Made by a program: the position numbers and the translations under genes. Positions 8,391-19,100 of a DNA stretch of 64,000 nucleotides are shown piece after piece (within the stretch, counting starts at the first letter, position 1; every line of letters starts with the position of its first letter). The stretch comes from Corynebacterium glucuronolyticum DSM 44120. Lineage in GTDB: Bacteria > Actinomycetota > Actinomycetes > Mycobacteriales > Mycobacteriaceae. The notes under the pieces were generated by a model. The model saw nothing but the letters and a program-made list of their open reading frames with translations. It did no database searches and had not been told where the DNA came from. The stretch covers positions 1,116,001 through 1,180,000 of the forward strand of contig NZ_CP047452.1 of NCBI RefSeq assembly GCF_030440595.1, read 5' to 3'.

Positions 8391-9335
8391 ATGGTTTACG
8401 TTCTTGCAACAGACTCCTCGCGGATCAACGGGGAACTCATCACAGCAGCTCGCGCGCTCGGCGAGGTCACTGCGGTTGTTGTCGGCTCTCTACCTGCCGA
8501 TGCCACGGATGCGCTTGCATCGCAGGGGGCTGCGACCATTATTCGCGCCCCATACACCGGGCAGCGTGTCATCATTCCCGCTGTGGATGCGCTCAGTATC
8601 CTCGCCTCTCAGACCCCCGGCCCCATTGTTATCTCCAAGTCTGAGGAGGGTAACGAGATTGCTGGTCGTCTCGCCGCACGGCTCAGCTCAGGTGTTCTCA
8701 CTGACGTGGTCGCCATCAACTCCGATGGCACCGCACGCGGATCGATCTTCGGTGACAAAATTGGTACCACGCTCGCTGTTGGCGGTACGAGCCCGATCTA
8801 CACTTTGCGTGCCGGCGTAGTTGAACCGCAGAATCAGCCGGCAGCTGGCACCCTCATGGACCTTGCCCTGCCTGAAGCGGGTGCGCTCGATCCGACGGTG
8901 GAAAGCTATACTCCCCATGCGCCGGGCGCTCGTCCGGCGCTACCGCAGGCCGACGTGGTTGTTTCCGGCGGTCGCGGTGTGGGGTCAGCCGAGGGATTTG
9001 CTGAACTGGTCGAGCCCCTTGCTGACCTCTTTGGTGGCGCGGTGGGTGCTACTCGTGACGCTGTCGATGATGACTTTTACCCGGCCGAATACCAGGTCGG
9101 GCAAACCGGTGCCACAGTCTCACCTGAGCTTTACATCGCTCTCGGTCTGTCTGGCGCGATTCAGCACACCTCGGGTATGCAGACGTCGAAGCGGATTGTT
9201 GTGGTCAACCAAGATGAGGATGCTCCCATCTTCCAGATCGCCGACGTAGGCGTGGTAGGCGACGTGAACGATATCGTCCCCGCATTGATCAAGGAAATCA
9301 CCTCCCGCCGCGAAGCGAAGGGACTGAGCTCCTAG
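8391..9335 (+). CDS. etfA: Electron transfer flavoprotein subunit alpha
   Basis: EtfA (FixB) binds the redox-active FAD of the ETF heterodimer. The 314-residue protein has an N-terminal Rossmann-like domain and the diagnostic C-terminal FAD-binding region: VVSGGRGVGSAEGF, GATRDAVDDDFYP, QVGQTGATVSPELYIALG and LSGAIQHTSGMQTSKRIVVVN. The start ATG has AGGAAAGGGAG upstream. It is the second gene of etfBA. In the relatives I recall, etfA is close to the cysteine desulfurase gene; here about 22 kb separate them. Confidence 0.96.
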   Translation: MVYVLATDSSRINGELITAARALGEVTAVVVGSLPADATDALASQGAATIIRAPYTGQRVIIPAVDALSILASQTPGPIVISKSEEGNEIAGRLAARLSSGVLTDVVAINSDGTARGSIFGDKIGTTLAVGGTSPIYTLRAGVVEPQNQPAAGTLMDLALPEAGALDPTVESYTPHAPGARPALPQADVVVSGGRGVGSAEGFAELVEPLADLFGGAVGATRDAVDDDFYPAEYQVGQTGATVSPELYIALGLSGAIQHTSGMQTSKRIVVVNQDEDAPIFQIADVGVVGDVNDIVPALIKEITSRREAKGLSS

Positions 9336-9719
9336 GCTAAGCGACGGCCGCGGTCGCGGTGCGCATGTGTTGCGCATGTTTCGTGCTGCGCAGTGATTAA
9401 GCCGTACTTATTTAGCGGGTGAGTGGTGCGGTATGTGGTGCGTGGCACGTGGTGCGGCCGCGGTGACTATGCTGTGTCCGCATAAGGAAGCTCACGAGTG
9501 GTCACACAGTACTCGAACGGCATGCCCCCTAACTGGGTTCAAACTGGTTAGGGGGTTTATTGTGGTCTATTATCCATGTCTAGTTTTGCTATGTCGAGGT
9601 TTTGCTAGTGCGCTCTTGCATCCGAAGTTGGAGTAAGGGGGTAGGAGCACGCAAGGGATGTTCGGCAACCCGCTGCTTCTGTTATGTCCGAGTGTTGTGA
9701 TGTGGACTAACTAATTCCC
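9336..9719. other. Intergenic region after etfA
   Basis: Apart from the hairpin at 9525-9560, nothing is recognisable. A 67-codon open frame at 9433-9636 has no ribosome binding site and spans the hairpin, so it is not called. Confidence 0.4.
9525..9560 (+). terminator. Hairpin, probable terminator
   Basis: A perfect 9-bp stem (CCCCCTAAC at 9525-9533 with GTTAGGGGG at 9547-9555) and a 13-nt loop are followed by TTTATTGT. It lies 190 bp past the etfA stop and before the TetR gene, so it may end the etfBA transcript. Confidence 0.6.
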
Positions 9720-9759
9720 GAATGTATATAACACGTCACAATCAAGGTAGAATACATTC
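9720..9759. promoter_or_regulatory. Inverted repeat at the TetR-gene start
   Basis: Arms GAATGTAT (9720-9727) and ATACATTC (9752-9759) form an 8-bp inverted repeat with a 24-bp spacer, ending three bases before the ATG. TAGAAT at 9748-9753 could be the -10, which would make the mRNA leaderless; no Shine-Dalgarno is present. The position suits autoregulation by the TetR protein. Confidence 0.45.
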
Positions 9760-9762
9760 ATC

Positions 9763-10347
9763 ATGGGAAAACGAGAGGAAAACAAGGCGAAACGGGAGCA
9801 GGCCGTATTGCGGGCAGCCCGGGATGTCTTCCTCTCCCATGATTATGAGTCGGTAACAACATCACAGCTGGCGGAGGCCGCTGGCCTGACTACAGGAACG
9901 TTTTTCCGGCACGCAGGCTCTAAAGCCGAACTTCTCATCTCGGTGTACACAGAAGTTTTGGAGCATGGTCTCGCTGCTGAGAAAGCCCTTCCGGCATCCG
10001 CTGGCCTATTGGAGCGTGCACACGCGCTCATCGATCCGATCGTTGAGGCGACTGAGGAATCCCGGGGGAATATGCTCGCCTTCCAGAGGGAAGTTCTGTT
10101 CGGCACGTCAACGGGGCCCCGGCGGGAAAACGCCATCAAGCTTATTCGCGATTTTGAGCGCCGCATCTACGCCTACGTACGCGGGCGCGATATCGGTAGG
10201 GATGCCGCCCGGCAGGTGGCTGCTAGCATATATGCCATCATGTACATGGAGCTCGTCCGCGTCACGATCGATAGCTCCGAGGTGAAAAACATGCGTGGGC
10301 GGTTGCACGAACAAATCAAGTTCATCGCTGACGGGATGAAACTCTAG
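9763..10347 (+). CDS. TetR/AcrR family transcriptional regulator
   Basis: This 194-residue DNA-binding repressor has a TetR N-terminal helix-turn-helix at about residues 12-58: ILRAARDVFLSHDYE-like helix 1, then TTSQLAEAAGLTTGTFFRHAGSKAELL. The C-terminal ligand domain is divergent, as usual. It stands alone between etfA and accD/fas on the same strand. A C. glutamicum TetR protein, FasR, controls fatty acid synthesis genes, so control of accD and fas here is a reasonable hypothesis from position only. The start has no Shine-Dalgarno and looks leaderless. Confidence 0.9.
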   Translation: MGKREENKAKREQAVLRAARDVFLSHDYESVTTSQLAEAAGLTTGTFFRHAGSKAELLISVYTEVLEHGLAAEKALPASAGLLERAHALIDPIVEATEESRGNMLAFQREVLFGTSTGPRRENAIKLIRDFERRIYAYVRGRDIGRDAARQVAASIYAIMYMELVRVTIDSSEVKNMRGRLHEQIKFIADGMKL

Positions 10348-10987
10348 GCTTTTTTCGCCCAGATAAATTGCCCCTTTGTTGGTACACCATGCGTCGGGTA
10401 CGTCGTCAAAGCGCGAGTTCATGCGGAGCGTGTGCAGAGAACTCATACGTGCAGGCTGGCGCGTGCGCAGGAAGAAGACCCTACGTGCGTGCAGGTAGGC
10501 GCGGGAAGAGGTTAGCTAGGCGCACACTGAGCAACGTACACGAGGTTTGAGTCATCCAGGCGTGGCGGATGCGAGTGAATGTGGGTGGGTGCCCCTTGAG
10601 TGAGGACAGGGGCGATGTCGACTTGGGGCTGTGGAATAGGTGGGAAGTGAGCGGCCGGTGATCGGTGGGCTTCGGGGGATATTCGCCAAAAAATACGCGA
10701 AGAAAGACACGCCGGTGGGGGAGAAAATAAACTCTCGGGGAATTTTCATAAAGCCAGGTGATGGCAGGATTTTCAGCTTGGATTCGCAGAAAAATCGACG
10801 CACCAAAAAGATTTGTGTACGAAATTAACTCACGCGGTGCTACACTCACACCTAACAAAAATGGAGTGCGCTCCATTTTGTGTACTTGGTGCGAAACTTC
10901 GCGCGCTCGTATGTAGTTTCTTCCACAATACAACAAGGATGATCTACTGCGCGGGTTTTCGCAGAAAAGATAGGCGAAAAGAGGAGC
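10348..10987. other. Intergenic region upstream of accD
   Basis: This 640-bp region turns AT-rich over its last 300 bases and holds the accD promoter and operator candidates. A 194-codon minus-strand frame (10481-11065) runs into accD and has no family features, so it is not called. Confidence 0.45.
10841..10879 (+). promoter_or_regulatory. accD promoter -10 and palindromic operator
   Basis: TACACT at 10841-10846 is a plausible -10. Just downstream is a perfect 9-bp inverted repeat, AAAATGGAG (10858-10866) and CTCCATTTT (10871-10879), with a 4-bp spacer. Size and symmetry match a TetR-type operator, and the position over the expected transcription start would block initiation. The TetR gene 500 bp upstream is the obvious candidate binder, but no similar palindrome was seen upstream of fas. 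Confidence 0.55.
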
Positions 10988-12529
10988 ATGACAGCGACTA
11001 TCGATAGCAATGCTACGGACATTCTCGTTCGCAGCACTGAAGAAAAAGCGAAGAGGCTGCAGCACGCGCGCGGAAAGCTCACTGCTCGCGAGCGGATTGA
11101 GTCTCTTTTTGATGCCGGGACGTTTCTGGAAACAGGTACGCCTCGCAAACCATACGGTGCAACGCGGGAATCCGAAGAACTCACCGCAGTGGTGACCGGA
11201 ATCGGAGAAATCGATGGGCGGCCTGTTGCCTGCTATTCACAGGACTTCTCCGTTCGAGGAGGCACCCTGGGCAGCATGGAAGGCGAGAAAATCTGTGATC
11301 TGATGGATAGGGCGATTGCCTTGCGTATCCCGATCATCTCCATCGTCGACTCGGGTGGTGCCCGCATCCAAGAAGGTGTCCGTGGTCTGAACCAGTACGG
11401 AAGGATTTTCCGGAAGACCGTGGCTGCGAGCGGGGTTGTTCCCCAGATTTCCATCATCATCGGACCATGCGCTGGTGGCGCAGTCTATTGCCCGGCGCTG
11501 ACAGACGTTGTGATTATGGTCGCAGGAAAATCGCACATGTTCGTTACCGGACCAAGCGTGGTCAAAGCAGTCACTGGCGAAAGCGTCACTGCGGAGGAAC
11601 TAGGTGGCAGCACGCTGCACTCGACAGTGTCTGGGGTAGTACATTACGAGGCCACCGACGAAGGGGATGCGTTTGATTACGCGCGGGTCGTACTGAGCTA
11701 CCTCCCCACACGTTGCGAAGATAAACCCCCAACTTTCATTCCGGCGACACCAGCGGTCGAATCCCCAGATGAATCCGTGAACCGAATCGTTCCGGCGGAT
11801 CCCCGCGCTCCCTACGACATCGTTGATCTCATTCGCTGCCTGGTAGATGATTCCGAATTCGCACAGCTCAGTGAGCATTATGCGGAAAATATTGTTACCG
11901 GATTCGCCTGTATCGACGGTACCCCTGTGGGTATTGTGGCAAACCAACCGAGCGTTGATGCAGGAACCATCGATGTCGATGCCTCGGAAAAAGCCGCCAG
12001 GTTTATCCGTACGTGCGATGTTTTTGGTCTTCCAATCGTCACGCTCGTCGATGTCCCCGGTTACCTTCCTGGCACAGAGCAGGAGGAACAAGGAATTATC
12101 CGCAGAGGTGCGAAGCTTATCGTTGCTTACGCAATGGCAACGGTGCCACTCATCACTGTCATAGTGAGGAAGGCATTCGGCGGAGCCTTCATCGTTATGA
12201 GCTCCAAAGCCTTGGGCGCGGATTTTGTCTGTGCGTGGCCACAAACAGAGATCGCCGTCATGGGTGATGACGCGGCTGTGGGCATTATTCACCGCAAGAA
12301 GCTGGAAGCGATCTCGGACAATGTGGAGCGTCAAAAAGTGCGAGACCAACTTCGCTGTGAATACCGCGACACAGTGATGGGGCCGTTCGATGCTGTGCAG
12401 ATTGGCGCTGTTGACGCGATTATCCAACCCCAGGAAACGCGTTCGACTATCAGTGCAGCGATCCGAACCTTCAAAAACAAGCCATACCAGCCGACCGCCT
12501 ATCGCAAGCACGACAACGGTCCGCAATAG
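10988..12529 (+). CDS. accD: Acyl-CoA carboxylase beta (carboxyltransferase) subunit
   Basis: This biotin-dependent carboxyltransferase moves CO2 from carboxybiotin to acetyl- or propionyl-CoA, making the malonyl-CoA that feeds FAS-I. The 513 residues are normal for actinobacterial AccD/PccB-type subunits. Two crotonase-like halves are visible: the acyl-CoA oxyanion region IVDSGGARIQEGVRGL with GPCAGGAVYCPALTD, and the carboxybiotin half with DVPGYLPGTEQEEQGIIRRGAKL, RKAFGGAFIVMSSKALGAD and WPQTEIAVMG. The substrate cannot be fixed from sequence here. The ATG has GAGGAG only one base upstream, an unusually short spacing. The gene stands next to fas, with a candidate operator in its leader. 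The biotinylated alpha subunit is not in the window. Confidence 0.94.
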   Translation: MTATIDSNATDILVRSTEEKAKRLQHARGKLTARERIESLFDAGTFLETGTPRKPYGATRESEELTAVVTGIGEIDGRPVACYSQDFSVRGGTLGSMEGEKICDLMDRAIALRIPIISIVDSGGARIQEGVRGLNQYGRIFRKTVAASGVVPQISIIIGPCAGGAVYCPALTDVVIMVAGKSHMFVTGPSVVKAVTGESVTAEELGGSTLHSTVSGVVHYEATDEGDAFDYARVVLSYLPTRCEDKPPTFIPATPAVESPDESVNRIVPADPRAPYDIVDLIRCLVDDSEFAQLSEHYAENIVTGFACIDGTPVGIVANQPSVDAGTIDVDASEKAARFIRTCDVFGLPIVTLVDVPGYLPGTEQEEQGIIRRGAKLIVAYAMATVPLITVIVRKAFGGAFIVMSSKALGADFVCAWPQTEIAVMGDDAAVGIIHRKKLEAISDNVERQKVRDQLRCEYRDTVMGPFDAVQIGAVDAIIQPQETRSTISAAIRTFKNKPYQPTAYRKHDNGPQ

Positions 12530-13102
12530 GGCACTCAAACGGTCCGTAGACAGTGCAGTCTTGAGAACTCGACACCACGGAGGTCGTGCGCCCGGAAAAC
12601 CGTGGTGGCATGGGCATAATCTGCTCTCTGGCACATGTGGCTTCTGCTAACTGCAGGCAGCATGTGTGCAGCGTCGTGCCGAGAAGTCCAGTCACGTACC
12701 AACCCGGAATCGTGTCACCAGAGTTTCTGAGGATCCGCAGGTGATGAAATTCACGGAGAACCTCGATTGTCGAAAGACTTTCGTTGCTTATCGATGACCG
12801 AAAAACATAGACATAAACGGTCCTCGACATAAACGGTCCTCGACATAAACGGTCCTCGACACGAACGGTTTTCTCAGCGACATCCCGCAACTCATGGATA
12901 CCGCACCGCACAGGACTCCAGGCGCAATCAGAACTATCAACATCTGTCACTACCCGCAACTCTTATTCTGCCCCAGCCAGGAAAACAACCTGGGGAATAC
13001 ATAACAAGAACACCAGCAACCGCGCAGAGCACCGGATATGTCGCTGACTTTCACAGCGAAGCCGCAGGTGCTTCTGGTCGTTTGCAACATAAGGAGAAGA
13101 AC
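12530..13102. other. Intergenic region upstream of fas
   Basis: A 570-bp gap between accD and fas. It contains a 16-bp tandem repeat (12810-12873) and must include any separate fas promoter, but no clear -10/-35 pair was found. A 162-codon minus-strand frame across the repeat is not supported. Confidence 0.45.
12810..12873 (+). repeat. 16-bp tandem repeat upstream of fas
   Basis: Three perfect copies of GACATAAACGGTCCTC start at 12810, 12826 and 12842. A degenerate fourth copy (GACACGAACGGTTTTC) starts at 12858. The array ends about 230 bp before the fas start codon. Confidence 0.9.
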
Positions 13103-16100
13103 ATGACCGCTACAATCCGCAATTACGCGCTGAGCTTTGATGGGCAGTCGACCCCATGGCACAAAGCACTCATGGAGGTCCTCGGTGATCCTGTCGCCGC
13201 CGAACACCTCCACCGTCTTACCTCTCGTGCCGATGACCTCCTGGCACCGCTTGGACCTGAGCTAGCTGCTCTCGGTTCAGGCCGCTACAGCCTCGAAGAC
13301 GTCCCCAACGATCCATCTCCGGTCCACTCCGTTCCCGGCATTACCGCCGCGCAATTCGGACTGTTTCACGTACTGCTGAATTCTGGTTTCGATATCGTGT
13401 CCCATCCGCCGATAGACTTCATCGGTCACTCTCAGGGAATTCTGGGTGCGGCTTTGGTCGAACGGTGGGTTGCAGGAGAAACCGAAGACGCTGCTAATAT
13501 TTTTGCGCTCGCGCGCCTTATCGGAGCTGCGACGACGAAGCACCGGCCGGGTGTATCCATATCCAGCATGCTCTCTGTTCGCGGGGTGGACAAACCCGTC
13601 ATCCGCCGAGTCATCCGGGGGACCAACATCTCCATCGCACTTGTCAATGGCTTCCGTCGGTTCGTACTCTCCGGATCCCCGGAGGAGCTTGAGACAGCTC
13701 GTACCGCCTTGGAAAAGCTCGCAGCCGAGCACAAGAAGAAGCAGGATGAGTCCGGGGCCTGTGGCGAGACGATCGCGCCGATCATGGAATATCTTGAGGT
13801 CGCGGCCCCCTTCCATGATTCCCTCCTGCAGCCGGCTCTCGACCAGGTCGATCGGTGGTGCAGCGTTATCGGTTTGCCGGAAAATATTGCACAGTACAAT
13901 GCCCACGAGCTGGCCGCGCACGTGCTTGTTAAACCCCTCAACTGGCAGGAGACCGTGCTTGCGGCTATCTGCAAGGGCGCTACCTCCATCGTCTGTCTCG
14001 GCCCTGGTGATGTCATCGCTACGGTCACCCGTGATGCCTGTCGCGGCCGCGGCGTAGCCGTTGTTCCGGCAGGAAGCATAGAAAAGATCGATGAACTCAC
14101 AGCGCCGGGGTACACGCCGGCGGATCCAGCAGATTACTCCGAGTATGCCCCACGCCTCATCACCCTTCCCGGTGACAACGCACCGAAGGTAGATACTAAG
14201 TTCAGCCGGTTGACGGGACTATCGCCCATCATGCTTGCGGGCATGACACCGACAACCGTAGATCCAGAAATCGTTGCGGCTGCGGCGAACGCCGGGTACT
14301 GGGCGGAGCTCGCCGGTGGCGGGCAGGTGACAGCCGAGGTGCTGAACCAGAACGTCGACAAGCTCAAAGGACTCCTCAAACCAGGGCGTACCGCACAATT
14401 TAATGCGATGTTCATGGACCGCTACCTGTGGAACCTCCATTTTGGTAACTCCCACCTTGTGACCTCCTCGCGCCGTTCCGGGGCACCGATCGATGGTGTC
14501 GTCATCACAGCAGGAATTCCTGAAATCGATGAGGCCGAGGCCTTGTTCGCAGAGCTTCGCGACGCAGGGTTTAGCTATGTTGCTGTGAAGCCTGGAACCG
14601 TTGCCCAAATCCGCCAGTGCCTGGCCATTGCCTCTTACACTGACAACCTCATCATCCAGGTCGAGGACGGGCGCGCCGGTGGCCACCATTCCTGGGAAAG
14701 CCTCGATGAATTGCTCATTAACACTTACTTTGAGATTCGTAACACGCCGGGCGTTGTACTTACCGTTGGTGGTGGACTCGGCGATCCGGCGCTTGCTGCG
14801 ACGTACCTGAGTGGTACGTGGTCCGAAAAGTATGGTCTCCCCGCGATGCCCGTCGATGCTGTGTTCATCGGCACACCCGCGATGACAGCGAAGGAAGCAA
14901 AGACAACCGACTCGGTCAAGAAACTTCTTGTCAACACCCCTGGCACCTCCATCGACGAAAACTGTGGATGGGTGCCACGTGGAGAGGTCGTCGGTGGGAT
15001 GACCTCCGGCATGAGTCACCTGCACGCCGACATGCACGAGGTGGATAATGCTGCTGCAGAGTGTGCACGCATCATCGCCTCTGTACACGGTGACACGAAG
15101 AAGATCGCCGCGCGGAAAGACGAACTGATTGGGGCGATGAACAAGACCGCGCGCCCGTACTTCGGCGACCTCGCTACCATGACCTACGCCGATGTCGTCC
15201 GGCGCTATGTGGAACTCGATTACCCCTACGTGGACCCCTCCTGGCAGCAGCGTATGCAAGATCTTCTCCAGCGCTTTGAGGCCCGTCTTGCAGAAGAGGA
15301 GCGCGGTGACATTCCTACCCTCTTTGCTGAGCTCGACTCCGTTGCGGACGCTCCCGCTGCGGTGGACGCCCTCCTCGCTGCCTACCCGCAGGCGGAGACG
15401 ACCACGATCACCCCTGTGGATGAGGCGTGGTTTGTTCACCTCTCCCGCAAGTACCCCAAGCCCACAGGCTACGTCCCGGCGCTCGACGAGGATCTACTTC
15501 GCTGGTGGGGTCAGGACTGCCTGTGGCAATCCCAAGACGAGCGCTACTCTGCGGACAGCGTGCGTGTGATTCCGGGCCCGGTCTCCGTTGGGTTTGTCAC
15601 CACAATGAACGAACCGGTAGCAGACATTCTTGCCTCCTATGAGGATGCTGCAGCCCGTGTCCTTTCCGATGGCGGCCTTACTGCTACAGAATGTGTGAGC
15701 AGAAGGGCCTTCGGGGCCGTCGACGACCGTGCTGCTCACGCGCCTGCGTCCGCCTCCGGTACGCCCTCGAAGGCATTTCCTGCAGGACGTCTGCGTGCAC
15801 AGCCCCTCGAGCTCACTTCTGAGGAAAGCACAACATCCAGCGGTCGCCACAGTAAAGGCGACGCTATTCCCGCGTCCGCCCCGTCGCCCGCGTCCGCCCT
15901 GTCGCCCGCAGCCGTATCGTCGCTCGCATCCGCCGCTCCTTCGCCCATCACTAGCAGCGGGACACCAGAAAATCGCCTATGCGCAACGGTGGAGGAAGCA
16001 ATCATCGCCAGCCCCGTCATCAGCTGGATGGGGGCACTGATGACCAACCCCACGCGCGTTGTGGATGATGCCGGGTGGGATCTCATCCACGAAGGCGGGC

Positions 16101-19100
16101 AGGCCTGGACGCTTCGCATCACCATGGATACAGCGTGGGATCACACGGCGGTAGACACGCATGCGGTGCGCAGGCTGGATATCCCGCTCACCGTTGATGA
16201 GTCCATTCACACCGGCGGGTGCCCCGTCGTCGATGCAGAACGGCTGTCTACCGCAATGTTTGACCTCCTCGCAGGAATCGCAGGCGTCGGCGGCGTGTCC
16301 GCCCAAGGCGACACCATCGACGTTTTGCCAGCCATCGAGACCTCTTCGCGTTCGCGCTTCGGCGAAGCCCACTACGCCTTCACGTGCGCCCGCCAGATCG
16401 GCGTAACCCACGGATCGACCACAGGGGCCGCACTGGGGCAAGACCAGCAGCAAATCGTTACCGACGCACTTCTTGGACCGTGCTGGCCGGCTATTTATGC
16501 AGCTCTCGGATCAGGTCGCGTGGACGGAATGCCCGTCATTGAGGGCCTTCTGCAGGCCGTACATCTTGACCACTCGGCTCGCGTTCACGTTCCCATCGAT
16601 TCACTGCTCGGCCAGCGCATCTCCGTAATTTCCTGGGCCGATTCGATCGAAGAGTCCCGCAGCGGGCGTATTGTCACCGTAAAGTTGGAGCTATTCGTTT
16701 CCTCCGACGAAGCCGAAGCTAAGAAGACAACCCCTGTCATTGAGTTCACCGAGCGGTTCGCCATCCGCGGCCGCGCATTCGGAACTCAGGCGCCGAAGGA
16801 GCCGGCTGTGGCCGGTGGGTACTCGGCGGAATTTATCGATACTCCTCGCTCCCATCTCGGCAGCTACACCGTGACCGCGCCGGGGGAGATGACCCCCTTC
16901 GCGTGGGCCTCCGGGGACTTCAACCCCATTCACACCTCCCACCGCGCGGCCCGGGTAGCAGGACTATCCGCCCCGCTCGTGCACGGCATGTGGCTGTCCG
17001 CCACGGCACAGCACGCCGCTGAAGCAACCGTCAAGGCACCGCTGACGGGGTGGACGTATCGCATGTTCTCCATGGTTGCCCTCCATGACACGGTGGATAT
17101 CACCATCGATCGCATCGGTGCGGTCAACGGAGGTGGCCTCCTTATTGAGGTGACCTGCACCATCGACGGAACACTCGTCTCCCAGGCGACCGCCGTGACG
17201 GCAGCACCCCATACCGCTTATGTGTACCCGGGACAAGGCATTCAGGCCAAGGGCATGGGGATGCAGGAGCAGACCGCCTCCCGTGCCGCCGCCGCAGTGT
17301 GGGAACGTGCCGATGCCGTCACCCGTGAGCGCCTCGGCTTCTCCGTCATCTCTATCGTTCGCGACAATCCCACTGAGGTTGTTGCTGGTGGCGTCACCTA
17401 CCGGCACCCCAAGGGTGTCCTCAACCTGACCCAGTTCACCCAGGTGTGCCTGGCAACGCTGGCACTTGCGCAGACCGCGCAGCTGAAGGAAGCCGGTGTC
17501 TATGTGCCGGGTGCGTATTTCGCCGGTCACTCTTTAGGTGAATACACGGCGTTGGCCGCCTACGCCGGTGTGATCGATCCGGATACCGTCTTGGAGCTCG
17601 TCTTCCAGCGTGGTCTCACCATGCACCACCTCGTTCCCCGCGACGCGGAGGGCAACTCCAACTACCTGCTCGGTGCGCTGCGTCCGAACCAATTCGGCGT
17701 GGGGGACGAGGACGTGGCCGACTACGTTGCTCGTGTTGCTGAAGAATCCGGAGAGATGCTGGAGATCGTAAACTACAACCTGCGCGATCAGCAGTACGCG
17801 ATTGCCGGCACCATTGCGGGTATTGAGGCGCTGAAGGAGGATTCCTCGCGCCGGGCGAAACAAGCCGGTGGCAAGAGCCCCTTCATGCTCGTTCCCGGCA
17901 TCGATGTCCCGTTCCACTCACGCGTATTGCGTGGGGGAGTGGACGACTTCCGCGAGAAGCTCGACGCGCTGTTACCGCACGATATTGACCCGGACATCCT
18001 CATCGGTCACTACATTCCGAACCTGGTGGCCAAGCCGTTTGTGCTGACCGAGGAGTTCCGCCGCGCCGTGCTTGAGGTTGCGCCCTCAACTATCGTCGAA
18101 AAGCTCGACCTCAATGGCGACCGCAGTGAGGTAACCAGGAGCCTGCTTATTGAATTGCTGGCCTGGCAGTTTGCCTCTCCCGTGCGCTGGATTGAGACTC
18201 AGGAGTTCCTGTTATCTCGTGCTGCGAACCTTGACCAGTACGTGGAGGTTGGTCTTGGTGCTTCCCCGACGTTGACGAACCTCGCAGCCAAGACCCTGCG
18301 TTTGCCCGGTTTCGCCGCTTCGGATGTTGTTTTGAGGAACGTCCAGCGTGATGCCACCTACGTGTTCCTCACTGATGTGAATGAGCGTGAGCTGCCAGAG
18401 GGTACCGACAACGCTGAAACTGGCTCTGTTGCCACCGACACAACATCCGGTACCAACGGACAGGTGCAGGAGACAAGACCAGCGTCGGCGGGCCATGCGA
18501 CCGGCGGAGTGGACTCACCAGCTTCCACCGCGACAACCTCGACCACCGCGACTTCCGCGAACACCGCCGCCGCTGCTACCGACGCTACAACAGCCGCAAC
18601 TTCCGCAGCAGCATCTGCCGCATCTGTCTCTACCGGGGGATCGACAGCTCAGCCGCTGCCCTTTACCGCCGGTCATGCTATCCGCGCTTTGCTCGCCCAG
18701 GCGAACAAGATGCGCCTCGACCAGGTGGGCGATGCCGACACCATCGGCACGCTGACCAGTGGTGTTTCCTCACGTCTCAACCAGCAACTCATGGATATGT
18801 CCGCTGAGCTGTCGCTTCCCGCCGTGGAAGGCGCATCGGAGGCGGACATGAAGACGCTGACAGCGACGGTAAACGCCGCCGCCAAGAACTACCAGCCCTT
18901 CGGCGAGGTGCTCGGCAAGTTTGTCAAGGATCAGGTACGCAGCGTCTTCGGCCCCGCCGGCGCCAAGCTGGAAGACATTTCCAACCGAGTGACTGGCACG
19001 TGGGCGCTACCTGCTGGCTGGGATGCACATGTCACCATGGCGGTGGCGTTGGGAACGCGCGCGGGTTCGTCTGCTCGCGGTGGTGATCTGGCACTGCTCC

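Noticed and set aside
9433..9636. A 67-codon frame after etfA
   Set aside because: It lacks a ribosome binding site and runs through the putative terminator hairpin at 9525-9555.
10481..11065. A 194-codon minus-strand frame over the accD promoter
   Set aside because: It overlaps accD coding sequence and the operator candidate, and has no ribosome binding site or motifs.
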